Source: Bacteroidota bacterium | Lineage (GTDB): Bacteria; Bacteroidota; Bacteroidia; Chitinophagales; Chitinophagaceae | NCBI GenBank assembly: GCA_947460795.1 | Contig: CANHJA010000133.1 | Coordinates: forward strand, 1 to 6,553 | DNA: 6,553 nt | Direction: 5' to 3' | Part shown: piece after piece, positions 1 to 6,284 of the stretch | Layout: every line of letters begins with the position of its first letter | Position numbering within the stretch: the first letter of the stretch is position 1 | Made by a program: the position numbers and the translations under genes | The notes under the pieces: generated by a model | The model's database searches: none | What the model saw: the letters and a program-made list of their open reading frames with translations, nothing else | Told to the model about the DNA's origin: nothing

Positions 1-789
1 AATAAATACATTACACCAGGTGTTGCGAATATCACTGTAGCTGGTGATAAAAAACAAATAGCAGAAAAATTCAAAAAATTTGGTCCTGTAACTATTTATG
101 ACATGTATGGTAATGTTGAAAAAGACGAAGCTCCTGTGGCATTGCCTACAAACATGACTGCATCACAAATTATTACAAAATTTATTGCTGTAACAGGAGG
201 TGAAGCTGCATGGAAAAAAGTAAATGATTTGACAATGAAAATGACAACCGAAATGCAAGGAATGTCAATTAATATCAATACAACTCGCAAAGCACCTAAT
301 AAAATGTTGTTAGACATTAATGCAGCAGGTCAAACGTTTCAAAAAATTGTATTTGATGGCGTGAAAGGTTACACTTCTCAAATGGGACAAAAGAAAGACA
401 TGGATGCTAAAGAAGTTGCAGAAAATTTAGATGAAGCATCAATGGTAAAAGATTTAGCTTATTTATCTGCAAGCTACAAAACGGAATTAAAAGGAATAGA
501 AAAAGTAGATGGGAATAATGCATATCAAATAGAGGTTACAAAACCAAATGGTGATAAAATTACGGAGTATTATGATGTAGCAACTAGTTACAAAGTAAAA
601 TCAGAAGTTACAATGGAGACGCCTCAAGGAAGCATGACACAAACTACTTACTATCAAGATTACAAAGAAGCAAAAGGTGGATTGAAATTCCCTTATACAA
701 TTAAACAAAGTGCAGGCCCGCAAATGATGGACATGAAATTGCAAAGTGTTGAAATTAATACGGGTGTAAGCGATGATATGTTTAAATAA
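1..789 (+). CDS. M16 family peptidase, C-terminal part with LolA-like tail domain (5' end outside window)
   Basis: The frame is open from the first base, so this is the last 262 codons of a longer gene; the ATG at 103 is internal. Residues 1-38 (TPGVANITVAGDKKQIAEK, then a KKFG..TIYDMYGN segment) match the end of the second M16 domain in Bacteroidota insulinase-type peptidases. After a short Pro/Ala linker (PVALP), residues of about 52-262 form an alternating beta-strand region with a GG near its start, a FDGVKGY segment, a YYDVATSYKVKSEV segment and a LKFPYTI segment. This is the style of LolA-like lipoprotein-carrier folds often attached to M16 proteins in this phylum. The HxxEH zinc site, if present, lies upstream and cannot be seen, so catalytic activity is unknown. 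Such proteins are usually exported to the periplasm or outer membrane, but no signal peptide is visible here. The stop is followed by a strong terminator, so this is the last gene of its transcript. The M16 assignment rests on a short tail and is fairly sure; the LolA-like fold is inferred from pattern. Confidence 0.72.
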   Translation, partial: NKYITPGVANITVAGDKKQIAEKFKKFGPVTIYDMYGNVEKDEAPVALPTNMTASQIITKFIAVTGGEAAWKKVNDLTMKMTTEMQGMSININTTRKAPNKMLLDINAAGQTFQKIVFDGVKGYTSQMGQKKDMDAKEVAENLDEASMVKDLAYLSASYKTELKGIEKVDGNNAYQIEVTKPNGDKITEYYDVATSYKVKSEVTMETPQGSMTQTTYYQDYKEAKGGLKFPYTIKQSAGPQMMDMKLQSVEINTGVSDDMFK

Positions 790-871
790 CAAGTAAATTG
801 TTGAGATGATTTGCTGCAAATACAGCAACAACAAATGGCTCTCAAAGAATACAATTTATCCAAATAAAAAG

Positions 872-903
872 AAAAGAGTTCTCAATAAGAGGACTCTTTT
901 TTT
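872..903 (+). terminator. Intrinsic terminator after the M16 peptidase gene
   Basis: Positions 872-883 pair with 889-900 to form a 12-bp stem (AAAAGAGT on the left, ACTCTTTT on the right, then four further pairs including one G-U). The loop is the five bases AATAA, and a run of seven T follows at 897-903. The A-rich left flank means it could also work weakly on the opposite strand. It ends the M16 transcript and isolates the rhomboid operon. Confidence 0.85.
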
Positions 904-1044
904 ATGTAAAATTTTAACTGAGTGAATATCTCTAGCTTCATTCAATTTTATACAAAATGTGCACTTAATATTGGCTACTGATGAAAATTGTTAATTTATT
1001 AATAAGTATAGATTTTTATAATTCTTTTTAGAAACCATACACCT

Positions 1045-1052
1045 TACTTTTG
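1045..1052 (+). promoter_or_regulatory. Bacteroidota-type -7 box (TACTTTTG) for the rhomboid operon
   Basis: TACTTTTG matches the Bacteroidota sigma-70 -7 consensus TAnnTTTG exactly, and its last base is 4 nt before the ATG at 1057. With the usual distance from this box, transcription would begin at or just before the start codon, giving a leaderless or nearly leaderless mRNA. No convincing TTTG -33 box is seen about 20 bp upstream; that part is only AT-rich (TTCTTTTTA). The rest of the 790-1056 gap holds the terminator at 872-903 and otherwise nothing I can identify. Confidence 0.55.
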
Positions 1053-1056
1053 CAGT

Positions 1057-1908
1057 ATGGATTTTAGACCAACCCGATTTGAAGTTTTGCCCCCAGTTGT
1101 TAAAAATTTAATGATCATTAATGGATTGTTTTTTTTAGCAATGATTATTTTAGGAAAGCAAGGAATAGATATTTCTGAACATTTGGCATTGTATCATTGG
1201 AGTTCTGATAAGTTTCGAATTTGGCAACTGGTTACACATATGTTTATGCATGGAGGAAATCCTGCAGATCCTGAAGGTGGTTTTATGCACTTGTTTTCAA
1301 ACATGTTTGCTCTCTGGATGTTTGGTTCTATCTTAGAAAATATGTTTGGTGCAAAACGTTTTCTCACCTTTTATATTCTTTGTGGAATAGGAGCCTCTGT
1401 ATTTTATTTAGGTTTTTTAAGCTATGATTTTTATACGTTGAAAAATGCTATAGCGCATTTTAATGCAAACCCTACTTACAAAGAATATTGCAGTTTTCTT
1501 TCCCAAAACTATTCTAGTACATCAAATCTGCAAGATCCATTTTTTCAATTAAAAGCTGCCTGGGAATACGATCCCAATAATATTTTATTTATTAATCAAG
1601 CGAAAGCAAATATTCATGATTATTATCAAATTGTAACCAGTAATCCTATTGTAGGGGCTTCTGGGGCTGTATTTGGTTTGTTGTTTGCGTTTGGTTATTT
1701 ATTTCCGAATACAATTATTCAAATTTATTTTTTCTTTCCTATCAAAGCAAAATACTTTGTCGCGCTTTATGCAGCCATCGAGTTGTATTTTGGATTCAAA
1801 AACGGTGCAGGAGACAATGTAGCACATACAGCCCATTTGGGAGGAATGCTCATTGCATTTATTATTTTAAAAATTTGGAATAAAAACAATCGTAAAAACT
1901 TTTATTAA
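1057..1908 (+). CDS. Rhomboid family intramembrane serine protease (catalytically complete)
   Basis: This is a 283-residue polytopic inner-membrane protein of the GlpG/rhomboid (S54) family, which cleaves transmembrane segments of other membrane proteins. Visible features in order are TM1 at about 17-33; the L1 loop with WQLVTHMFMHGG (56-67); TM2 with H78 and N82 in MHLFSNM, equivalent to the oxyanion-stabilising His150/Asn154 of GlpG; TM3 at about 101-121; a polar insert at about 122-196; TM4 with the nucleophile motif GASG (S202); TM5 at about 231-247; and TM6 with catalytic H260 in AHLGG. Thus the Ser-His dyad and the oxyanion residues are all present. The 75-residue insert between TM3 and TM4 is far longer than in GlpG; it is rich in Tyr, Asn and Phe and has little membrane character. 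The start is the ATG placed just after the -7 box. The next gene follows after 2 nt, so the two are surely co-transcribed. The substrate cannot be told from sequence. Confidence 0.93.
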   Translation: MDFRPTRFEVLPPVVKNLMIINGLFFLAMIILGKQGIDISEHLALYHWSSDKFRIWQLVTHMFMHGGNPADPEGGFMHLFSNMFALWMFGSILENMFGAKRFLTFYILCGIGASVFYLGFLSYDFYTLKNAIAHFNANPTYKEYCSFLSQNYSSTSNLQDPFFQLKAAWEYDPNNILFINQAKANIHDYYQIVTSNPIVGASGAVFGLLFAFGYLFPNTIIQIYFFFPIKAKYFVALYAAIELYFGFKNGAGDNVAHTAHLGGMLIAFIILKIWNKNNRKNFY

Positions 1909-1910
1909 TT

Positions 1911-2768
1911 ATGTCTAACGCAAGTTCTTTTATAAAATATATTTCAAAAAGCGATATTTTAAAAATTATCGTAGCAACTACGTTGTTTTTTGTAATTGTT
2001 CAATCGATCAGAATTACATTATTGATGAATGATGAACCCACTACTTTTTATGACGTGCATGTATGGAAAAATATTGGCATTACATCTACTTTTTCTAGTT
2101 GGATTTCTCATTTTTGGAGCATGATTACTTTTATGTTTGCCGAAGATAATTTTTGGCAAGTGGTCGGTAATATGATTTGGCTTTGGGTATTTGGAAGTGT
2201 AATAGAAGATCTGAAAGGAATTTATAGAGTGTTACCTATTTATCTAATCGGAGGTATTTTTTCAGCCTTTATTTTTATATTATTAGGAACTATTTTAAAA
2301 CCAGCAGAAGTTAATTTTTATGCAGGTGCAATGCCTTCGATTATGGCTGTGGCAGTGGCTACGATAGTGTATAAACCCAATTATCAATTTTGGTTTTTAT
2401 TTGGCAAAGGCATTCCTGTTTGGATTTTTGGAGGGGTTTATTTTATACTTCAATTAGTTGCCATAAAAGAGTATAATTTGCAAAATTTAAGTTTAATGGT
2501 GGGTGCAATCCTAGTAGGTGTCGGTTATAATTATGGTTTTGGCTTTATTTTTGATAATGTGACCACAGGATTTAAAAAGTTAGGTGAATACTTTGAAAAC
2601 AATCGAAATTTTGTAAACAAAAAAGATGGTTACAATTTTTCAGCACCAAAAACGTTACAAGTAGACACTGCGAATATAGATATGATTTTAGATAAGATAA
2701 ACAGCAAAGGAATTGACTCATTGTCTGCCAAAGAGAAATCTATTTTAGAGAGCTTTAGTAAAAAATAA
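1911..2768 (+). CDS. Rhomboid-fold pseudoprotease with C-terminal DUF6576-like tail
   Basis: This 285-residue multi-pass membrane protein can be laid alongside the preceding rhomboid. NMIWLWVFGSVIEDLKG (87-103) aligns with NMFALWMFGSILENMFG of the first protein, giving the same TM2 motif. The key residues are lost: the nucleophile motif GASG is GAMP (139-142, Ser to Met), the catalytic AHLGG is LMVGA (195-199, His to Met), and the oxyanion His is Q83, while N87 is kept. It should therefore keep a rhomboid fold but not cleave, like iRhoms and other inactive rhomboids, which bind and steer membrane proteins. The TM3-TM4 insert of its partner is absent. After the last TM segment comes a cytosolic tail (about 220-285) ending in a two-helix stretch MILDKINSKGIDSLSAKEKS, which resembles the short DUF6576 motif that I recall at the C-terminus of Bacteroidota rhomboid proteins. 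The ATG lies 2 nt after the upstream stop and the EEP gene starts 8 nt after the end. Automatic annotation would probably call it a protease. Fold is confident; inactivity is inferred from motifs. Confidence 0.87.
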   Translation: MSNASSFIKYISKSDILKIIVATTLFFVIVQSIRITLLMNDEPTTFYDVHVWKNIGITSTFSSWISHFWSMITFMFAEDNFWQVVGNMIWLWVFGSVIEDLKGIYRVLPIYLIGGIFSAFIFILLGTILKPAEVNFYAGAMPSIMAVAVATIVYKPNYQFWFLFGKGIPVWIFGGVYFILQLVAIKEYNLQNLSLMVGAILVGVGYNYGFGFIFDNVTTGFKKLGEYFENNRNFVNKKDGYNFSAPKTLQVDTANIDMILDKINSKGIDSLSAKEKSILESFSKK

Positions 2769-2776
2769 AAATCGAA

Positions 2777-3877
2777 TTGCGTAATTTTTTAAAATATTCT
2801 TTTTTAATTGGGTGCATTGTAAATGCGCTGCTACTCTCTATTTGTAGAGTTATTCCTAATATCAATCCTTTCGAACAAAGCGTAATTGGTATTCTTAGTT
2901 TTTTAACGCCTGTTTTTGCTGTCATCAATTTCGCATTCATATTATTCTGGATTTTTACTAAAAAATTCTGGTATATTTCAATACCTGTTGTCGCATTTTT
3001 GTTGAGTTGGGGTGTTGTAAGCGTAACTGTGGGGGGGCATCTTTGGTCATCAAATGAATTAAAACAAAATGACAGTTCATTTACTTTAATGAGTTATAAT
3101 GTTCGTTTATTGGATTTATATAATTGGAGTGGAGATAAATCAACACGAAAAAAAATGTTAGATTTTATCAAAGAAAAAAAATCTTCTGTGCTTTGTTTGC
3201 AAGAATTTTATTCAGGCAATGACAGTGTAGGTATTAATAATATTAAGGCGATAAGTGACAGTTGTAATTATCCGTATTATGCCGAATGTGCGATTAATGA
3301 AAATAAACGAGGCAAATGGGGCAGCATTATTTTTTCAAAACTACCTATTATAAAATCAATTAATCACGACATTGATGTTGCCGGAAGTAATATGTTGCAA
3401 GAAGTTCAATTGAAAATAAAAAATGATACGGTTTCAATTTTTAATGTGCATTTAAAATCTAATAAATTTAGTTCAGAAGAAACTGATTTAGTTGCTAAAG
3501 GGTCTTCAAATTCTTGGGACGAAAAAACAAAACAAGAAACAAAATCTATATATTCAAAACTTGCAAAAAGTGCAATTAATAGAGGGTTAGAATCCTCTTT
3601 GGTGAGTAGAATTATTGAAGCCAATAAGTTTCCATCGATTGTTTGTGGCGATTTAAATGAAATAGCAAGCTCTTATGTTTATTTTAAAATTAGAGGAAAC
3701 AAAAAAGATGCATTTTTAGAAAAAGGCTTTGGATTTGGGGCTACATACAATAAATTTATACCATTGCTTCGCATCGATTATTTATTTCATGATGAAGAAA
3801 TAAACTTGCTAGGATATGAAAAATTGATTGTTCCATATTCAGATCACTATCCACTTTTTGCTAATTTTAGCTTGTAA
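2777..3877 (+). CDS. Membrane-anchored endonuclease/exonuclease/phosphatase (EEP) family protein, TTG start
   Basis: This 366-residue protein has an N-terminal membrane part with about three TM segments (roughly 6-24, 36-60, 67-86), then a full EEP (DNase I-like) domain from about 102. Metal and catalytic residues are visible in order: N108 in SYNVR, E143 in LCLQEF, H225 in NVHL, D292 and N294 in GDLNE, D334 in RIDYLF, and D356-H357 in SDHYPLF. The family hydrolyses phosphodiester or phosphomonoester bonds in nucleic acids, phosphoinositides or sphingolipids; the substrate here is unknown. Residues of about 228-282 form a charged, probably helical insert before strand GDLNE. The start is TTG at 2777: an in-frame TAA at 2759-2761 bars a longer protein, and the first in-frame ATG (M105) lies inside the catalytic domain, after all the membrane segments. 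It is 8 nt behind the pseudoprotease gene and is probably translated from the same mRNA. A run of seven G at 3031-3037 sits between membrane and catalytic parts. Confidence 0.88.
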   Translation: MRNFLKYSFLIGCIVNALLLSICRVIPNINPFEQSVIGILSFLTPVFAVINFAFILFWIFTKKFWYISIPVVAFLLSWGVVSVTVGGHLWSSNELKQNDSSFTLMSYNVRLLDLYNWSGDKSTRKKMLDFIKEKKSSVLCLQEFYSGNDSVGINNIKAISDSCNYPYYAECAINENKRGKWGSIIFSKLPIIKSINHDIDVAGSNMLQEVQLKIKNDTVSIFNVHLKSNKFSSEETDLVAKGSSNSWDEKTKQETKSIYSKLAKSAINRGLESSLVSRIIEANKFPSIVCGDLNEIASSYVYFKIRGNKKDAFLEKGFGFGATYNKFIPLLRIDYLFHDEEINLLGYEKLIVPYSDHYPLFANFSL

Positions 3878-3881
3878 TTTT

Positions 3882-3910
3882 ATGGATTGGTTAAGTTGCC
3901 AATATACCAT
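3882..3910 (+). terminator. Weak hairpin between the convergent EEP and RSH genes
   Basis: ATGG plus ATTGG (3882-3890) can pair with CCAAT (3899-3903) and CCAT (3907-3910), with an 8-nt loop and a 3-nt bulge on the right side. It begins 5 nt after the EEP stop and lies in the 71-bp gap between convergent genes, where a terminator is expected. It lacks a proper T run (only TTT then G), so it may be a poor terminator or chance. Confidence 0.25.
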
Positions 3911-3948
3911 TTGAATCCAGTAATAATAGTTAGGACAAATATTAATTG

Positions 3949-6174
3949 TTAATTGTTATCCAACCTTACCACTTTATTAATTCCATTTAATTTTTCTAAT
4001 CGAACACACAATTCATTTAATTCTTCTTTATGGTTTACAAAGACCATAATAGTGCCTTCAAACAATCCATCTTTGGAGTCGATACTCATGCTGCGCATAT
4101 TCATTTTTAGTTCGCCAGATACTACATTGGTAATTTTATGAATAATTCCGACATCGTCTAATCCATTTATTTTCACACCGGTTAAAAAACTAATTTCTTT
4201 GTTTTTAGCCCACTTAGCTTTTACTACTCGATGTCCATAATTTGCTAAAAGGGTTGATGCATTGGGGCAATTTGTACGATGAATTTTTAAACCTTCACCC
4301 GATGTTATAAAACCAAATACATCGTCTCCTGGAATGGGCTGGCAACAATTGGCTAGCTTATATTGAATTTTATCACTGCTTTCGCCAAACAAAATCAATT
4401 CATAGCCTTTGTTAGGTATTTGTTTTTGTAAATCAACATCTGGAAATTCTTTGATTATTTCTTTTTTAATTTCTTCAGGGAAAATTATTTTTTCATTGCC
4501 AAATTTTAGTTTTGAAAATTCTTTCACATCGAAGGTGCTTTTAGCAATTGCATAAAACAAATCCAATGGAGAAGAAAATTTATAAAAGTTTGCAATTTCA
4601 GAAAAATGAGCATTCACATTTGGAATATTTAAATGATCAATTTTTCGCAAGAAAGTTGCTTTTCCATCTTCAGCAATGATTCTTTTTTCCTCCTTTAAAT
4701 AATATTTTATTCGAGATTTAGCTTTGGCTGTAACCACAAATTTCAACCAATCATCATTTGGTTTTTGTTTCTTGGATGTAATGATTTCGATTTGATCGGC
4801 ATTTTTTAAAACATGATTGATGGGCACCAATTTATAATTCACTTTTGCCCCAATACAATTTTTTCCTAACTCCGAATGGATATCAAAAGCAAAGTCTAAA
4901 GCAGAAGCACCTAAAGGCAAAACGCGCATATCTCCATTGGGGGTGTAGGTGTAAATTTCTTCTGTAAAAATATCTAATTTTAAATCCTGAATAAAATCCA
5001 TTGCATTGTTATCAGGATTTTGCAACAATTCTTTGATGTGTTTTAACCAATCATCTAATTTAGATTCTTGTGAGGTACCATCTTTATATTTCCAATGTGC
5101 TGCCAATCCTTTTTCGGCAATTTCATTCATTCGTTCTGTTCTAATTTGAACTTCAACCCATTTACCTTCGGGGCCCATTACGGTTGTATGCAATGCCTCA
5201 TAACCATTGCTTTTAGGAGTGCTCACCCAATCCCTCAGTCGTTCTAAGCTGTGTTGATATTTACTCGTTATAATTGAAAATGCATTCCAACAATCTGCTT
5301 TTTCATTGTCTGTTTTTAATATAATTCGTACAGCAAATAAATCATATACTTCTTCAAAGGCAACATGCTTTGTTTTAATTTTATTTAATATAGAATGAAC
5401 AGATTTCGGTCTGCCAAAAATTTCAAAATCAAAGCCAGCTTCTTCTAAAGCGCCTTTAATTGGTTTTATAAATTCATTGACATATTTCGTTCGTTCTCTT
5501 TTAGTGTCTTTGAGTTTTTTTGTAATCTCATTATACACATCCCGTTCCGTAAATTTCAAACTTAAGTCTTCCAATTCTGATTTTATCTCGTATAATCCTA
5601 AACGATTTGCCAACGGAGCATATAAAAAAGTAGTCTCTGAAGCAATTTTTAATTGCTTGTCTCGGCTCATGCTTCCCAAGGTGCGCATGTTGTGTAAACG
5701 ATCTGCAATTTTTATTAAAATAACTCGAGGGTCATCAGCCAAAGTCAATAAAATTTTCTTGAAATTTTCGGCTTGTTGTGTTGTGTTTTTGGTTTCAACT
5801 ACGTTTGATATTTTAGTCAGTCCTTCAACAATTTTTGAGCAAGAATTTCCAAATTCCATTTCAATTTCTTGTAAAGTTACTTCTGTGTCTTCTACCGTAT
5901 CATGCAACAAGGCACATATCACAGAGGTAACACCTAAAGAAATTTCTTCAACTACAATTTTAGCAACAGCCAATGGATGAAAAATATAGGGCTCTCCAGA
6001 TTTTCTACGCATGTGCTGATGCGCCTCTGCTGCAATTTCAAAGGCACGTCTAACCAATTGTTTGTCGCCTTTTTTTAATCGAGATTTTATTGCTCGCAAC
6101 AGTGAACGATATTCTCTCAATATCATTTTTTTTTCTTCTTCTGGCGACAAATTGTATTTCTCAATGATTTCCAT
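3949..6174 (-). CDS. rsh: Bifunctional (p)ppGpp synthetase/hydrolase, long RelA/SpoT homologue
   Basis: This 741-residue protein has the full length and layout of long RSH enzymes, which make (p)ppGpp from ATP and GDP/GTP and also degrade it; they are cytosolic and bind ribosomes. The N-terminal HD hydrolase domain shows H52, RRKSGEPYIFHP (56-67), HDTVED (91-96 plus D97) and IADRLHNMRT (156-165), so the Mn-binding HD site looks intact, unlike E. coli RelA. The synthetase domain shows GRPKS (254-258), D278 in VYDLFAVR, the G-loop-type TPKSNGYEALHT (319-330) and E341 in VEVQIRT, so synthesis also looks intact. A TGS domain follows (about 402-466), then a helical region, a zinc-finger/RIS region with C610-C611, H632 and C636, and a C-terminal ACT domain (about 664-737). 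It is convergent with the EEP gene and divergent from rsmI. I chose the ATG at 6174; M17, preceded by a run of A, is a possible later start. No second RSH is seen in this window. Confidence 0.97.
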   Translation of the reverse strand: MEIIEKYNLSPEEEKKMILREYRSLLRAIKSRLKKGDKQLVRRAFEIAAEAHQHMRRKSGEPYIFHPLAVAKIVVEEISLGVTSVICALLHDTVEDTEVTLQEIEMEFGNSCSKIVEGLTKISNVVETKNTTQQAENFKKILLTLADDPRVILIKIADRLHNMRTLGSMSRDKQLKIASETTFLYAPLANRLGLYEIKSELEDLSLKFTERDVYNEITKKLKDTKRERTKYVNEFIKPIKGALEEAGFDFEIFGRPKSVHSILNKIKTKHVAFEEVYDLFAVRIILKTDNEKADCWNAFSIITSKYQHSLERLRDWVSTPKSNGYEALHTTVMGPEGKWVEVQIRTERMNEIAEKGLAAHWKYKDGTSQESKLDDWLKHIKELLQNPDNNAMDFIQDLKLDIFTEEIYTYTPNGDMRVLPLGASALDFAFDIHSELGKNCIGAKVNYKLVPINHVLKNADQIEIITSKKQKPNDDWLKFVVTAKAKSRIKYYLKEEKRIIAEDGKATFLRKIDHLNIPNVNAHFSEIANFYKFSSPLDLFYAIAKSTFDVKEFSKLKFGNEKIIFPEEIKKEIIKEFPDVDLQKQIPNKGYELILFGESSDKIQYKLANCCQPIPGDDVFGFITSGEGLKIHRTNCPNASTLLANYGHRVVKAKWAKNKEISFLTGVKINGLDDVGIIHKITNVVSGELKMNMRSMSIDSKDGLFEGTIMVFVNHKEELNELCVRLEKLNGINKVVRLDNN

Positions 6175-6193
6175 ATCACATTTTCTGTTGAAG

Positions 6194-6201
6194 TAAATAT
6201 A
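6194..6201 (-). promoter_or_regulatory. Possible -7 box (TATATTTA) for the RSH gene
   Basis: Read on the minus strand, TATATTTA matches TAnnTTTG in all but the last base and lies 19 nt upstream of the RSH start codon, which would give a leader of roughly 15 nt. No clear -33 TTTG is seen, and the region is so AT-rich that a chance match is quite likely. Confidence 0.3.
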
Positions 6202-6226
6202 GTTTTTTTTACTTTTAAAATAAATT

Positions 6227-6253
6227 TTAAATAATATATTATCAATTATTTAA
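6227..6253. repeat. Perfect 9-bp inverted repeat in the divergent rsh-rsmI promoter region
   Basis: TTAAATAAT at 6227-6235 and ATTATTTAA at 6245-6253 are exact reverse complements separated by 9 bp, so the arm centres are 18 bp apart (between one and two helical turns). The right arm falls where the -33 region of the rsmI promoter would be. It contains no G or C, so it could be an operator for a dimeric regulator or a chance product of AT-rich sequence. Confidence 0.35.
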
Positions 6254-6271
6254 TGAAAAGAAATTATGATT

Positions 6272-6279
6272 TATCTTTA
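6272..6279 (+). promoter_or_regulatory. Possible -7 box (TATCTTTA) for rsmI
   Basis: TATCTTTA agrees with the Bacteroidota TAnnTTTG -7 consensus except for the last base, and ends 5 nt before the rsmI ATG. This is nearly the same spacing as the box in front of the rhomboid operon and again implies an almost leaderless transcript. A -33 box is not clear. Confidence 0.4.
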
Positions 6280-6284
6280 ACGGA

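Noticed and set aside
601..834. Minus-strand open frame over the end of the M16 gene and the terminator region
   Set aside because: It is antisense to the conserved tail domain, has low-complexity Leu/Ile/Cys/Phe composition and no start signal.
904..1044. Search of the gap before the rhomboid operon for an sRNA, riboswitch or small gene
   Set aside because: The sequence is AT-rich with stops in all frames, no stable GC-containing stems and no second terminator; nothing can be supported.
2755..2940. Minus-strand open frame over the start of the EEP gene
   Set aside because: The overlapping + strand encodes clear TM segments contiguous with the EEP domain; the antisense product has no family features.
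3940..3957. Repeated TTAATTG/ATTGTTA units at the RSH stop as a repeat or terminator
   Set aside because: Only two short copies occur, with a 5-bp stem that overlaps the stop codon and last codons; this is expected by chance in AT-rich sequence.
5477..5980. Open frame of 167 codons on the + strand inside the RSH gene
   Set aside because: It is fully antisense to strongly conserved RSH HD and synthetase motifs, has Ser/Lys/Phe-rich composition typical of a reverse-strand shadow, and has no recognisable domain or promoter.
6124..6134. A9 run before an internal ATG (M17) of RSH as a slippage site or the true start
   Set aside because: Residues 1-16 are acidic/helical and compatible with RSH N-termini, and the frame is intact. 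A-runs are common in such AT-rich DNA, so there is no reason to prefer M17 or to propose frameshifting.
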